Source of the DNA: JBKBUF01 sp046290815
GTDB lineage: Bacteria; Bacteroidota; Bacteroidia; Cytophagales; Cytophagaceae
Direction: 5' to 3'
Assembly: GCA_046290815.1 (NCBI GenBank)
Contig: JBKBUF010000011.1
Location: 62,001-126,000 of the forward strand
Length of the DNA: 64,000 nucleotides
Shown: positions 8,236-17,858 of the stretch, piece after piece
Position numbering within the stretch: position 1 is the stretch's first letter
How the letters are laid out: every line of letters starts with the position of its first letter
Notes under the pieces: generated by a model
What the model was told of the DNA's origin: nothing
Seen by the model: the letters and a program-made list of their open reading frames with translations, nothing else
The model's database searches: none
Program-made: the position numbers and the translations under genes

Positions 8236-9396
8236 TTATTTACCAAAAGTATAAGCTTTTGCATCCTCTACGGTAATTTTCTGATCACTCATTATTACCA
8301 GCCTTTCCACAACATTTTTTAGTTCTCTTATATTCCCGGGCCAACTTAATCCTTGAAGATATTCAATTGCTTTGGGGTCAATTTTTTTGACTGCTGAACC
8401 ATATTCCTGAGAGATTTCCTGCAAAAATTTGTCTACAAGTAATGGTATATCTTCTTTCCTTTCAGCTAGGGGAGGAACGTGAATTAGAATAACGCCAAGC
8501 CTGTGATAAAGGTCTTCACGGAACCGGTTTTCTGCTATTTCCTTCTGAATATCTTTATTGGTGGCAGCAATGATTCTCACATCTACTTTAATTTCTTTAT
8601 CTCCTCCGACGCGAGCTATTTTATTCTCCTGAAGTGCTCTTAAAACTTTTGCCTGTGCTGATAAACTCATGTCGCCTATTTCATCAAGAAAAAGTGTCCC
8701 GCCATTGGCTTGTTCAAACTTTCCTATTCTTTGTTTTATGGCAGAGGTGAAGGATCCCTTTTCATGTCCGAATAATTCACTTTCTATAAGCTCAGAGGGA
8801 ATAGCTGCACAATTAACTTCGACTAATGGTCCGCTGGCTCTGTTGCTTTTTGCATGGATCCATTTGGCCACTAATTCCTTTCCTGAACCGTTTGGACCGG
8901 TAACAAAAACCCTTGCATCGGTAGGAGCTACTTTATCGATTGTTTTTCTTACGTTTTCAATCGCAGCTGATTTACCCAGAATATCAAAAGTTTTGGTGAT
9001 TTTCTTTTTTAGTGACTTCGTCTCTGTTACCAACACTGATTTGTCCAAGGCATTTCTGACACTTACCAGCAAGCGATTAAGATCAGGAGGCTTTGGTATG
9101 AAATCGAAGGCACCTTTTTTGGTTGCTTCCACAGCGGTTTCTATGGTACCATGTGCTGATATCATAATGAACTGTGTTTCTTTTCCAAGTTCAAAAGCTT
9201 TTTCCAAAACTTCTATGCCATCCATTTTAGGCATTTTAATATCACAGAGCACTAGGTCATAATCATTTTTTGTGATAAGGGCCAAGCCTTCTTCTCCATC
9301 TTTAGCCTCCTCTACAGTGTATTTCTCAAACTCGAGAATCTCCTTTAAGGTGCTTCTGATGCTTTTTTCATCATCAATAATAAGTATGTGAGCCAT
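8236..9396 (-). CDS. sigma-54-dependent response regulator without a DNA-binding domain
   Basis: 386 residues in two parts. The receiver domain (1-120) has D8/D9, phospho-acceptor D52 (LVLCDIKMPKMDG) and K102. The AAA+ activator domain (~135-375) has Walker A GPNGSGKE (167-174), Walker B LFLDEIGD (235-242) and R-finger region FREDLYHRL. The sigma-54-contacting GAFTGA loop reads GSFTSA (214-219): the key F and T are kept. The protein stops just after the AAA+ lid (KNVVERLVIMSDQKITVEDAKAYTFGK), so the usual C-terminal Fis-type helix-turn-helix is missing. It must either act from solution on sigma-54 polymerase or have a DNA-binding partner. No histidine kinase is adjacent. Confidence 0.93.
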   Translation of the reverse strand: MAHILIIDDEKSIRSTLKEILEFEKYTVEEAKDGEEGLALITKNDYDLVLCDIKMPKMDGIEVLEKAFELGKETQFIMISAHGTIETAVEATKKGAFDFIPKPPDLNRLLVSVRNALDKSVLVTETKSLKKKITKTFDILGKSAAIENVRKTIDKVAPTDARVFVTGPNGSGKELVAKWIHAKSNRASGPLVEVNCAAIPSELIESELFGHEKGSFTSAIKQRIGKFEQANGGTLFLDEIGDMSLSAQAKVLRALQENKIARVGGDKEIKVDVRIIAATNKDIQKEIAENRFREDLYHRLGVILIHVPPLAERKEDIPLLVDKFLQEISQEYGSAVKKIDPKAIEYLQGLSWPGNIRELKNVVERLVIMSDQKITVEDAKAYTFGK

Positions 9397-9445
9397 GATA
9401 TAAATTTATAAGCTATATACCTTTAAACTTTAAACTTTAAAAAAA

Positions 9446-9835
9446 ATGCAAGCCTGTAAGCCGGGTTCTGTATTTCGTTTCCGAAATTCTTATCATTTAT
9501 CTAGGCTCCAGATCACTCTGAAGCTCAAACGACCTACCCATCCTGCTATCCGAAGATGTAAAGCGAGCCACTTTACTTCTGCAGCAAGCTGCAGAATAAA
9601 CAGGACCTATTTGGTCTTTCAACCCATAAGGTTTACCCCAATCCTTGCATCGCTGCAGGACGAGTGAGCTCTTACCTCACTTTTTCACCCTTATCCCAAC
9701 CAAGGTCGGGACGGTTATTTTCTGTGGCACTATCTGTTCTTCCTTTTACAGAAGACCTTCCCGTTAGGAAGTATGGCGCTCTCTGTTGCCCGGACTTTCC
9801 TCTTTTCAATGAAAAGCGATAAGACGGCTTGCATG
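9446..9835 (-). ncRNA. rnpB: RNase P RNA
   Basis: Catalytic RNA of ribonuclease P, which matures tRNA 5' ends. On the minus strand the 5' end reads ATGCAAGCCGTCTTATCG, followed by the universal core GAGGAAAGTCCGGGC (9788-9802) and ACAGAGAG. The 3' end has ACAGAACCCGGCTTA and AGGCTTGCAT, which pairs with the 5' end as helix P1. The length of about 390 bases suits a bacterial type A RNA. A T run follows the P1 arm and probably ends transcription. Short reading frames on either strand here are artefacts. Confidence 0.95.
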
Positions 9836-9836
9836 G

Positions 9837-9867
9837 TAAATTTAAACCTGTTTTTGCATTAGTCCAA
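9837..9867 (-). promoter_or_regulatory. promoter of rnpB
   Basis: On the minus strand TTG (9865-9867), a 20-base spacer and TAAATTTA (9837-9844) resemble the Bacteroidota promoter with one mismatch in the -7 element. The predicted transcript start is at the first bases of RNase P helix P1, as expected for a short-leader stable RNA. Confidence 0.6.
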
Positions 9868-9894
9868 CGCAATAGGTAAATATTACAACGCCAG

Positions 9895-10824
9895 TTAGTT
9901 TTTTAACCTTACCAACGTGGCTCCATAACCAAATTTTTCTTTGCGGGCTTCCTTATACCAGACTATTTCTCTGTTACGGCTTAAAATTTCATGTATTCTG
10001 GTTTTTAAAACTCCATTGCCTGCACCATGTATGAAAGTGATTTCTTCCATACCAGAGGCCATTGCATTTTCCAGATGCTTTTCAAAAGTTTTTAGCTGTA
10101 AATCCAGTATTTCTTTCCCACCCATACCGGAATAAGATTTTACCAATTTTTCTATATGTAAATCTACTTCCTCTTCAGGACGGGTATATTCTATCTTTTC
10201 AGGAGTTTTACCGGAAAACATTTCTTCAACAATTTGAACAGGAGAAGAATTCTTCTCTGCCTTACTGTCTATCTGAAATAAATGGCCTTCTGTATTTACC
10301 ACAGGTAACTGTTTTTTATTCTTAAAAAATGAAGCAGCCTTTATTTTCATCTTATTGGTACCAGGAGAAGTTAAAGGTGCCCTTCCATGCTTATAGAAAA
10401 TGTATTGAATTACAAATTGAGGCCAGTTGTCAAAGTCTTTTACTGACACATCTCCGACTTTAATATGGCTGTTATTTTTTATTGATCCAGTTGTAACAAT
10501 ATTATAAACATCTTCATTTAATTCTCCATAGGAATATAGTATATCCAGATCAGATGTATTTATCAAAAGTATGCTGTATACTCTGTCATTGAACGGAGTA
10601 AATGCAAGATAAATGCCACCTGTGTTCTGAATTTCCCTTGGATCGTCTGTTACATTTGTATTGATTTTATTTTCTTCAGATGCAACAATTACCAGTTCTG
10701 ATTTTAAGGCTGGAATCAGAAAGCCATCCGATATTTCAACTTCAACCTGATTGTTGCTATTTATTTTTCTGACTATCCCTTCGTCCTTACTGTGCTTAAA
10801 CCTGACTTTGTCTCCCGGCTTCAT
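9895..10824 (-). CDS. DUF2027/Smr domain protein
   Basis: 309 residues. The N-terminus (MKPGDKVRFKHSKDEGIV) is a KOW-like beta barrel of the DUF2027 type found in Bacteroidota. The C-terminal ~90 residues are an Smr domain, with EVDLHIEKL, then TFIHGAGNGVLKTRI (the HGxGxG motif) and a closing GYGATLVRL. Smr domains bind or nick branched or single-stranded nucleic acid, or RNA in ribosome rescue; the substrate here is unknown. It is the last gene of the tamB-DUF2279-smr leftward run, 11 bases after the preceding stop. Confidence 0.85.
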   Translation of the reverse strand: MKPGDKVRFKHSKDEGIVRKINSNNQVEVEISDGFLIPALKSELVIVASEENKINTNVTDDPREIQNTGGIYLAFTPFNDRVYSILLINTSDLDILYSYGELNEDVYNIVTTGSIKNNSHIKVGDVSVKDFDNWPQFVIQYIFYKHGRAPLTSPGTNKMKIKAASFFKNKKQLPVVNTEGHLFQIDSKAEKNSSPVQIVEEMFSGKTPEKIEYTRPEEEVDLHIEKLVKSYSGMGGKEILDLQLKTFEKHLENAMASGMEEITFIHGAGNGVLKTRIHEILSRNREIVWYKEARKEKFGYGATLVRLKN

Positions 10825-10835
10825 ATGTTTTTTGT

Positions 10836-11723
10836 TTAGAAATAAAAAAGGTATCCTTTGAACCCGTATTTGTTATATTCAAGCGTAGGTCCGGGAACAT
10901 GCACAATGTTTACAACATTATGAAAAACAAAATTTAAAAATCTACTTTTTGTTTTCACCTTGGTAAAATCAATATCCATGGCCAGGAAATATTTTCTGTA
11001 TGGATCAAGTCCTATAGCTCTGTTGGCTTCATCGGCAGCGTAAATCATCCCTGTTGCACCATATCCTAAAGAGAAATTTAACCATTTAGGAAAATTAGAG
11101 TCTTTTCTTAAAAATGAATGTATGTTAAAAGACAACCAGTAGGTTTGTCCGTTGTAATCTTTAAGTACCTGCTCGGGTAAATTTTTTCCCAATACATTGG
11201 GGCGTTCTTTCGCATAAGCAGATCGTGAAAAAGAAAATTTGGGCGTAATTCTTATTTCCTCCCAAGCCAGATATTGTCCGGTAAAAAGCAAAGTGCCCCC
11301 TGTATTTGCAATGATGTCCGACCAGGAAAATCCATATTTTGCTGAATACCCATCGAGGATTTCTATGGGTGTCTGAAATATCACGCTTGCAAGGCCTCCG
11401 TATAAATATGATTTCTTTTTTGAGAGGCCTGTAAGCATCAATATCTCTGCACTTATTCTTCCCTGGTGAAAAGCTGTGGTTAGATGTCCTGCTTTATCCA
11501 TTTGCTTCCATTCATGTTCATCATTAAAGAAATGAAAGGAGGTACGCGGGTTATTTTTATACCAGGTTTCATTTAATAAGTACAGCCCGCCTGCATAAAA
11601 GCTTAAAGTGCCAGTGGTGACGATAATAAGTTTCTTTTTATTAAGCGGAATGGTATCAGAGGCTTGTACAGGTACAAACTTTAAGATTAAAAAAATGATT
11701 AATAAAAAATACCGGTTATTCAA
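10836..11723 (-). CDS. DUF2279 family exported protein
   Basis: 295 residues with an N-terminal signal sequence (FLLIIFLILKFVPVQA). The sequence has WKQMDKAGHLTTAFHQGR and GFSWSDIIANTGGTLLF, the two motifs of the DUF2279 (YfiM-like) family, with short hydrophobic helices, and a beta-rich C-terminal half (TYWLSFNIHSFL, ending in YF). It is an envelope protein, possibly in the outer membrane. It lies between tamB (7 bases upstream) and the Smr gene. The function is not established. Confidence 0.75.
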   Translation of the reverse strand: MNNRYFLLIIFLILKFVPVQASDTIPLNKKKLIIVTTGTLSFYAGGLYLLNETWYKNNPRTSFHFFNDEHEWKQMDKAGHLTTAFHQGRISAEILMLTGLSKKKSYLYGGLASVIFQTPIEILDGYSAKYGFSWSDIIANTGGTLLFTGQYLAWEEIRITPKFSFSRSAYAKERPNVLGKNLPEQVLKDYNGQTYWLSFNIHSFLRKDSNFPKWLNFSLGYGATGMIYAADEANRAIGLDPYRKYFLAMDIDFTKVKTKSRFLNFVFHNVVNIVHVPGPTLEYNKYGFKGYLFYF

Positions 11724-11730
11724 AAGTTGA

Positions 11731-14700
11731 TTAATCGTTGTTTATGACTTTTTGATTGATACTTTTTTCATTCACCGTACTGTCCTTCGGTAACTCAGGT
11801 TCCTTGTTAGGCTCTTCATCTTCGTTAAATTCTTCTTCTTCCTCTTCCTTAGGATCATTCTCCATAATAGGTGGATTTTCTTTCTTCTTTTTGATTAATT
11901 CCATCACATTATTGAAACTTTGGGTATGCATAAGACTGAATCCTGCAGTACTCATATTTTGGTTAAAATCCCTGAGAAGTGCATTGTTGTTATTTTTATT
12001 GTACAGCTTTAGTCTTAACTGACCTTCTTTGGTGAGTAGATATTCTATAGTCCATTCGCCTGCAATACTGGTAAAATTGTTAGTATTCTGGTTATTTTGT
12101 ACGTTTTGAAAACTACCGTCTCTGGATATTCTTAGACGACCATCAAGCATACTATAAGAAAACCTTAATTGAAAGGTATTCAATGCTTCTCTGTCAAGCG
12201 TATTGAGATCAATATCAATTTGCAGATTCTGATCCACCTGAGATAGCCAGTTGCTTAACTGATTTGATAATAGTTCGCTTAAGTTCCCTCCGGATCCTCC
12301 AATTCCTCTGAAAGAGTCATCAGAAAAAGACCTTAACACCAGCAAGCTGAAGACCTGCTTATTAAGCTCCTGTTCATTGATTTTAATTCTTGATTCAAAC
12401 TCTGTAACAAGCTCAATCAACTGTGGTGGATATCTTACAATTTTGATGTCCAGACCTATGTTAGGAGACATCAGATCTCCTTCAAGGTCCATCAATACTT
12501 TTACAGGATATCGCCTTTTGTTTTCAGGCTGTCTCCTGGTAATCGAGTCTGTGATTGGAATTAATGGTTCCAATGAAGCATTTTGTTCATATGCTGCAGT
12601 AATGTCAAGGATACCTCTATACGGATCACCGGACCAGGTAATTGAACTGTTTGGTAGGATTTTAAATTCCTTGTTAACAATACCTGCCAGTGTAAAGTTA
12701 TAAGCACCTTTGTTTATCCGATAAGTACCAAACATGTTAAAATCGCCTCTGGTGTCAATTGACATTTTAAGATTTCCGCTTCCGTTTCCTCTTAAGATAT
12801 CACCGGTTTTTTTATCAAAAATTATTTCAAGGAAAGCATCAGGAGTTACATCTAAATTAAAATCCAGCTTGATCCCTGAAAGGTCAATGTCTTTGGTGTG
12901 ATTAAGAACTTTGGATTTACTGTTGCCAAAACTTATAAATGACTGCTCCTCCATAGTGCCGTATTCGGTAATGGGTACAAATATGTGGGTACCTTTTTTG
13001 GATGTTGCAGTTGCATTAAAAGAAAGGTCATTAATCGTCCCTAATACCTCCAGCTCGCCTGAAACAATTGCATTTCCATAGAAAAGATCATTGTCTCTGG
13101 ATGTTGTATTCAGAACAATAAAATTATCCATGTAAGCTTTCATATTCACCACAAAATCTTTAAAACCGTCGTGGTAAATACCTCCGTCCACTATGGCAAT
13201 GCTGCCTGCCACATCCCTTAATTTTAATTTTTTAAAGCCAATAAGATTTTCATCAAATATAATGTTGTCAGAGAAGTAATAAGTTGACTGAGTGTAATCT
13301 ATCTTAAATCTGCCATTGAAGACATTACCTTTTCCTTTTACAATTACATTATTAAAAGAGCCTGTTATTTTGAAATCACCTGTTACCTTTCCAGAAATAT
13401 CTGAGAAGATATCTTTAAATAAAGGAGATAGCATCTCCAGATCCGCTTTATCCATTGATGCAACAAGATCCAGTTCATCTCTCCGTCCTTCTTCCTTAGA
13501 TGGTTTTATATTGCCTTTTACACTTATAACAATATTATTCAGCCTTTCAACTTCTACATTCAAGCCTAATAAATTTTTTTCATTATCCCAGAAGGTGCTT
13601 CCAATTACATTTCCAATGAGAAAGTTATCTATAATAAAGTCATTGATAAATACATTTCCGTTTATGTTTAAATCTTTATAAATATCTTTAATTACAGCCG
13701 TCCCTGACAGCAGCCCTTTAAGACTGATTTCAGAAAGCAAAGGATTAAGTGTTTCAAGGAAAAAGTCTGTTACCTGAATTTTTATTTCTTTATTTGAATG
13801 ATCAGAAAGTGTTCCTTCAAGTTCTATTCTTTGTTTATTATTTGAAATGATAAAGTTTTCAAAAGTGATTTCATCATTCTCAAGGAATATTCTATTATTT
13901 TGAGACACCTTCCAAACTTTGCTTAATAAACTTGCTGTTGAGTTTTCTAAACGGATAAGCTGTTTATTGTCAAGCAACTCCATCGTCCCATTCAATTTGA
14001 TGTTATTTTTGGAGTTGATTTCATATATCTGTCCTGAGAAATCAATCTCGTTACCGTTCCATATTCCCTCGGTAAATAAGTTTTCACTCTTTGGAAGCCC
14101 ATTTAATTTTTGATATTTGGATTTAGCAAAAAACATACAGAGTACTTTGCTGCTATCTGATGTTTTGGAAGCTGCTATCTGAAATTGATTTTTGAATATT
14201 TCATTTTCCTTAAAATAAATAGAGTCAACTGTTGTGTTCAGATTAAAAATAGAGGTATACCCGTTCGTGAAATCACCATCAATTTTAGTTCCTTTAGAAA
14301 GATACAAGCCCGGGAAATAAATGGAAAGAATAGAATTTATATCAGCAAGGTTGGCTGTAAAATCAATATGATAGTTGTCGTACTTTTTATCTTTTAAACT
14401 GTAATATCTGGCAATTTCTCCCGGGTTATTCCTCAAACTTATTTGATATTCCTCATATAATCTGATGATGTCAGAAGTAAGTGTGGTAAACTGAAAATTT
14501 CCTTTAGCGGAGAGGGTAGCCAAATCAGAAATTATATCAAATTTTCTTTCATTGTCCTTCAATTGACTTATAACAGTTAGAGAGTCAATGTACACTTCAT
14601 GATTGTTTTTGTAAATCAGGTAAGTGTTTTTGAATAGTGCTGAACCAGATATAAGATCAATATCTCTGCCTGTGAAATCAAGTTTCAAATCTGTTTTGGC

Positions 14701-16350
14701 AAATGTTTCTATAGGAGAAAGGTTTAATTCTTTAAGGTTTGCTTTTACCAGATGTGCTGATATATTAAAAATATCTTTACCTGGACTTAGATCTACCTTT
14801 CCATTTATATCCAGTACCAGATTGGTATCCTTAATACTCAGTTTACCATCAAACAGACTTTTGCTTAAAATAGCATTTGTACTAACATTTCTATAGTTGT
14901 AGTTATTAATTCCGATTCTGTTGATGGCTGCATCTATCTTGGTTTCTGCCTGATCAAGCGTAAACCCATGTCCTTCAATTTTTCCTTCCATGTCAATCAG
15001 TTGGACGATCTGAGGATAACCGACAAGTTTTCCTAGATCAAAACCTTTGGTGTTGATGCTGCCTTTGTAATATGAGGATGGGGTTTTATCCGGAAAAATT
15101 TTAAGGTTTACATCAGATTCGACCTTGCCTAATGCAGTATGGAAATTTCCTTTAGCCACAAAGTCGTTCAAAAACCCTGTAAAACTTCCGTTACCGCTTA
15201 TTTTTCCAAACTTTCTGAGCGCTGCATACGGGTCGGGGCCTAGGTATTGTTTAAGATCTTCGGGGTATGTGTAGGAAGAATTAAAATCCAGATCATAAAA
15301 GGCGTTTTCATAATCAGGCATACCATCAAATCTGAGAGTACCTCTCAAACGGCTTTTTTCACCAAAATTAAGATCAAGATTTCTTATGGAGAAGTCAGCA
15401 ACTTTTCCTTTAAAATTCCCTGAAACCTTATAGGCGTCATTGTATTCCGAAAGTGGCGGAGCAAAGTTTGCGAGATTCTGAGAGGTGGTTTTAGCCTCTC
15501 TTGCTCTGGCGGTGATATTTATTTTAGTGTTAAAATCAGCAAGGTCTACAATATCTTCATACTCAAATCTTAAGTAATTCCCAACGATACTCTCTCCAAT
15601 TTCGGCATAAAGGTTTTTAAACTCCATTGTTTTCGGAGTTATCGAATAATTAGTATTTACTTTATGAACAACAAGGCCGGTGCTGAGCTCTATTGCATTC
15701 AGGTTTTTTACATCTGCCCGGAAAAAGGTATCAGCAGAAATTTTCATATTATGAACCTCACCAAATATTTTATCAATGGTGAAATGATAATAATCAAATC
15801 CTATAGGAATTTTTGCTTCCTGGAAGTCGTGAAAGCGGAAGGTCATATCTTCCATGTCCACTCTTTTTACAGTAAAAGCAAAGTTACTAGTGGTGGTGTC
15901 TTTAATTTTGCCAGTAAATACTGAGATAATGGAATCGGTGAATTCCTGGATGTTTATTCTTCCGTCTTCGTAAATTAAGATTTCAACTTTACCACCATGC
16001 AATCTGACATGGTCCAGAGTAAAATTACCTTGAAGGAAGTTTGCCAGACTATAATCTGCCACCAACTCCTTCACAGAGATCATCTCGTTATTATGCGTAT
16101 CGTATATTATGGCATCTTCCAGTACTAATTCATCAAACCAATGAATATTTACAGCTTTGATATCAATTGGATGATGAATAAGGCTGGAAATATATTCTGA
16201 AACTTTCCTGACAACTTTGGTTTGAACTAAAGGGATTTGCAGGGACACAATTATTCCCGCCAGCAATAGAAAAATAAAAATTGCTGTAAACAGGAAAGCT
16301 TTTACTAAACCTTTTGTGAATTTTCTTAATTTATTCTTTATTTCGGTCAA
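11731..16350 (-). CDS. tamB: translocation/assembly module protein TamB
   Basis: 1539 residues. One N-terminal membrane anchor (~residues 13-35) is followed by a very long, regular beta-strand-rich periplasmic region, and the TamB (DUF490) C-terminal domain lies at about 1090-1480. The last ~60 residues are low complexity and acidic, with a run of Glu and Asp. TamB spans the periplasm and works with the outer-membrane partner TamA/TamL in outer-membrane protein or lipid transport. A TamL gene lies in this window at 28463-30853 but is not adjacent. The tamB ATG is only six bases from the divergent tsaD ATG, so each promoter must lie within the other gene. Confidence 0.92.
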   Translation of the reverse strand: MTEIKNKLRKFTKGLVKAFLFTAIFIFLLLAGIIVSLQIPLVQTKVVRKVSEYISSLIHHPIDIKAVNIHWFDELVLEDAIIYDTHNNEMISVKELVADYSLANFLQGNFTLDHVRLHGGKVEILIYEDGRINIQEFTDSIISVFTGKIKDTTTSNFAFTVKRVDMEDMTFRFHDFQEAKIPIGFDYYHFTIDKIFGEVHNMKISADTFFRADVKNLNAIELSTGLVVHKVNTNYSITPKTMEFKNLYAEIGESIVGNYLRFEYEDIVDLADFNTKINITARAREAKTTSQNLANFAPPLSEYNDAYKVSGNFKGKVADFSIRNLDLNFGEKSRLRGTLRFDGMPDYENAFYDLDFNSSYTYPEDLKQYLGPDPYAALRKFGKISGNGSFTGFLNDFVAKGNFHTALGKVESDVNLKIFPDKTPSSYYKGSINTKGFDLGKLVGYPQIVQLIDMEGKIEGHGFTLDQAETKIDAAINRIGINNYNYRNVSTNAILSKSLFDGKLSIKDTNLVLDINGKVDLSPGKDIFNISAHLVKANLKELNLSPIETFAKTDLKLDFTGRDIDLISGSALFKNTYLIYKNNHEVYIDSLTVISQLKDNERKFDIISDLATLSAKGNFQFTTLTSDIIRLYEEYQISLRNNPGEIARYYSLKDKKYDNYHIDFTANLADINSILSIYFPGLYLSKGTKIDGDFTNGYTSIFNLNTTVDSIYFKENEIFKNQFQIAASKTSDSSKVLCMFFAKSKYQKLNGLPKSENLFTEGIWNGNEIDFSGQIYEINSKNNIKLNGTMELLDNKQLIRLENSTASLLSKVWKVSQNNRIFLENDEITFENFIISNNKQRIELEGTLSDHSNKEIKIQVTDFFLETLNPLLSEISLKGLLSGTAVIKDIYKDLNINGNVFINDFIIDNFLIGNVIGSTFWDNEKNLLGLNVEVERLNNIVISVKGNIKPSKEEGRRDELDLVASMDKADLEMLSPLFKDIFSDISGKVTGDFKITGSFNNVIVKGKGNVFNGRFKIDYTQSTYYFSDNIIFDENLIGFKKLKLRDVAGSIAIVDGGIYHDGFKDFVVNMKAYMDNFIVLNTTSRDNDLFYGNAIVSGELEVLGTINDLSFNATATSKKGTHIFVPITEYGTMEEQSFISFGNSKSKVLNHTKDIDLSGIKLDFNLDVTPDAFLEIIFDKKTGDILRGNGSGNLKMSIDTRGDFNMFGTYRINKGAYNFTLAGIVNKEFKILPNSSITWSGDPYRGILDITAAYEQNASLEPLIPITDSITRRQPENKRRYPVKVLMDLEGDLMSPNIGLDIKIVRYPPQLIELVTEFESRIKINEQELNKQVFSLLVLRSFSDDSFRGIGGSGGNLSELLSNQLSNWLSQVDQNLQIDIDLNTLDREALNTFQLRFSYSMLDGRLRISRDGSFQNVQNNQNTNNFTSIAGEWTIEYLLTKEGQLRLKLYNKNNNNALLRDFNQNMSTAGFSLMHTQSFNNVMELIKKKKENPPIMENDPKEEEEEEFNEDEEPNKEPELPKDSTVNEKSINQKVINND

Positions 16351-16356
16351 TAAACT

Positions 16357-17361
16357 ATGAATTTAACTATCCTTGCTATTGAATCATCCTGTGACGAGAC
16401 AGGCGCTGCTGTAATTCGCAACGGCAAAATACTTGCCAATATTGTCGCAACCCAGTCAGTACATGAACAATATGGAGGTATAGTGCCGGAATTAGCTTCC
16501 AGAGCCCACCAGCAGAATATAATCCCTGTTGTAAATCAGGCGCTCCGTGAAGCAAATATAGCAAAATCTGCGCTAAATGCCGTGGCTGTTACCAAAGGTC
16601 CTGGTCTTTTAGGTGCGCTTCTGGTAGGTACATCATTTTCCAAGTCATTTGCAATGGCACTTGGCATTCCGGTAATAGAGGTTAATCATATGCAGGCTCA
16701 TATTCTTGCTCATTTTATTGATGACCCAAAACCAAACTTCCCATTCTTGTGTCTCACTGTAAGCGGTGGACATACTCAGATAGTGCTGGTTAAAGATTAT
16801 CTTGATATGGAAGTGATTGGTGAAACACAGGATGACGCGGTAGGAGAGGCATTTGACAAAAGCGCCAAACTTTTGGGATTACCCTATCCCGGAGGACCTC
16901 TTATTGACAAATATGCTCAGAAAGGGAATCCCAAAGCATTCAGATTTCCTGCTGTAGATACTCCGGGGCTCAATTATTCCTTCAGTGGAATAAAAACAGC
17001 TATTTTATATTTTCTTAATGATAAAAAGGCTGAAAATAAGTCTTTTGTGGATGGAAATATTAGTGATATTTGTGCTAGCATTCAATATGCACTGATAGAA
17101 ATTTTAATCAAAAAGCTTAAAAAAGCTATAAAAGAAACCGGAATTAAAGAGATTGCAATTGCCGGAGGAGTTTCTGCCAACTCCGGTTTACGAAACAGAA
17201 TGCATGAAGAAGCTAAAAATAATGATTGGAAGGTTTACATACCAAAGTTTGAATATTGTACGGACAATGCAGCTATGATTGCAATTACAGGTCATTATAA
17301 ATTTCTTGCCGGTCAATTCGCCGGCATGGACCTGAGTCCTGATCCAAGAATGGCTTTATAA
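16357..17361 (+). CDS. tsaD: tRNA threonylcarbamoyladenosine transferase TsaD
   Basis: 334 residues, full length. TsaD transfers threonylcarbamoyl to A37 of tRNAs that read ANN codons, together with TsaB and TsaE. The ASKHA fold is clear: N-terminal ILAIESSCDETGAAV, metal-binding His111 and His115 in EVNHMQAHILAHF, VSGGHTQIVL, IAGGVSANSGLR and C-terminal CTDNAAMIA. It is the first gene of a rightward run with smpB (11-base gap) and an NlpC/P60 gene. Confidence 0.97.
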   Translation: MNLTILAIESSCDETGAAVIRNGKILANIVATQSVHEQYGGIVPELASRAHQQNIIPVVNQALREANIAKSALNAVAVTKGPGLLGALLVGTSFSKSFAMALGIPVIEVNHMQAHILAHFIDDPKPNFPFLCLTVSGGHTQIVLVKDYLDMEVIGETQDDAVGEAFDKSAKLLGLPYPGGPLIDKYAQKGNPKAFRFPAVDTPGLNYSFSGIKTAILYFLNDKKAENKSFVDGNISDICASIQYALIEILIKKLKKAIKETGIKEIAIAGGVSANSGLRNRMHEEAKNNDWKVYIPKFEYCTDNAAMIAITGHYKFLAGQFAGMDLSPDPRMAL

Positions 17362-17372
17362 TTTCAGAAAGT

Positions 17373-17840
17373 ATGGCGCAAAAAAAAGAAAATATAGCTA
17401 AGGTAGTTAATCTGAGAAATAAAAAGGCCGGGTTCGAATTTGAATTTCTGGATACATACATTGCAGGTATAGTTTTGAAAGGTACTGAGATAAAATCTAT
17501 ACGCCAATCGCAGGTAAATATGCAGGATGCTTATTGTTTCTTCCATGGCGATGAATTGTTAATTAAAAATTTACATATATCTCAGTACAAAGAAGGAACT
17601 CATTACAATCACGAACCATTAAGAGACAGAAAACTACTTCTTCAGAAAAAAGAGCTGGAAAAACTTCAGAAGAAGTCTGAAGAGAAGGGGCTTACGATTA
17701 TCCCTGTCAGGCTATTTATAAATGATCGCGGATTTGCTAAAATGGAAATTGCATTGGCAAGAGGCAAAAAGCTGTACGACAAAAGAGAAGATATTAAATC
17801 TAAAGATATTAAAAGAGAACTGGATCGAACCAGGTTTTAA
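17373..17840 (+). CDS. smpB: SsrA-binding protein SmpB
   Basis: 155 residues. It binds tmRNA and delivers it to stalled ribosomes for trans-translation. The family signatures are present: FLDTYIAGIVLKGTEIKSIR near the N-terminus, NDRGFAKMEIALARGKKLYDKRE and a basic C-terminal tail (KDIKRELDRTRF). It lies 11 bases after tsaD and 18 bases before the NlpC/P60 gene. The tmRNA gene is not in this window. Confidence 0.96.
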   Translation: MAQKKENIAKVVNLRNKKAGFEFEFLDTYIAGIVLKGTEIKSIRQSQVNMQDAYCFFHGDELLIKNLHISQYKEGTHYNHEPLRDRKLLLQKKELEKLQKKSEEKGLTIIPVRLFINDRGFAKMEIALARGKKLYDKREDIKSKDIKRELDRTRF

Positions 17841-17858
17841 TTCAAAAATCAATTTTTC

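Noticed and set aside
9418..9443. Short tandem TTTAAAC-type repeat after rnpB
   Set aside because: Only about three AT-rich copies; low-complexity sequence with no clear role beyond the rnpB end.
9446..9872. Short open frames on both strands
   Set aside because: They lie wholly in the RNase P RNA and have no protein-like features.
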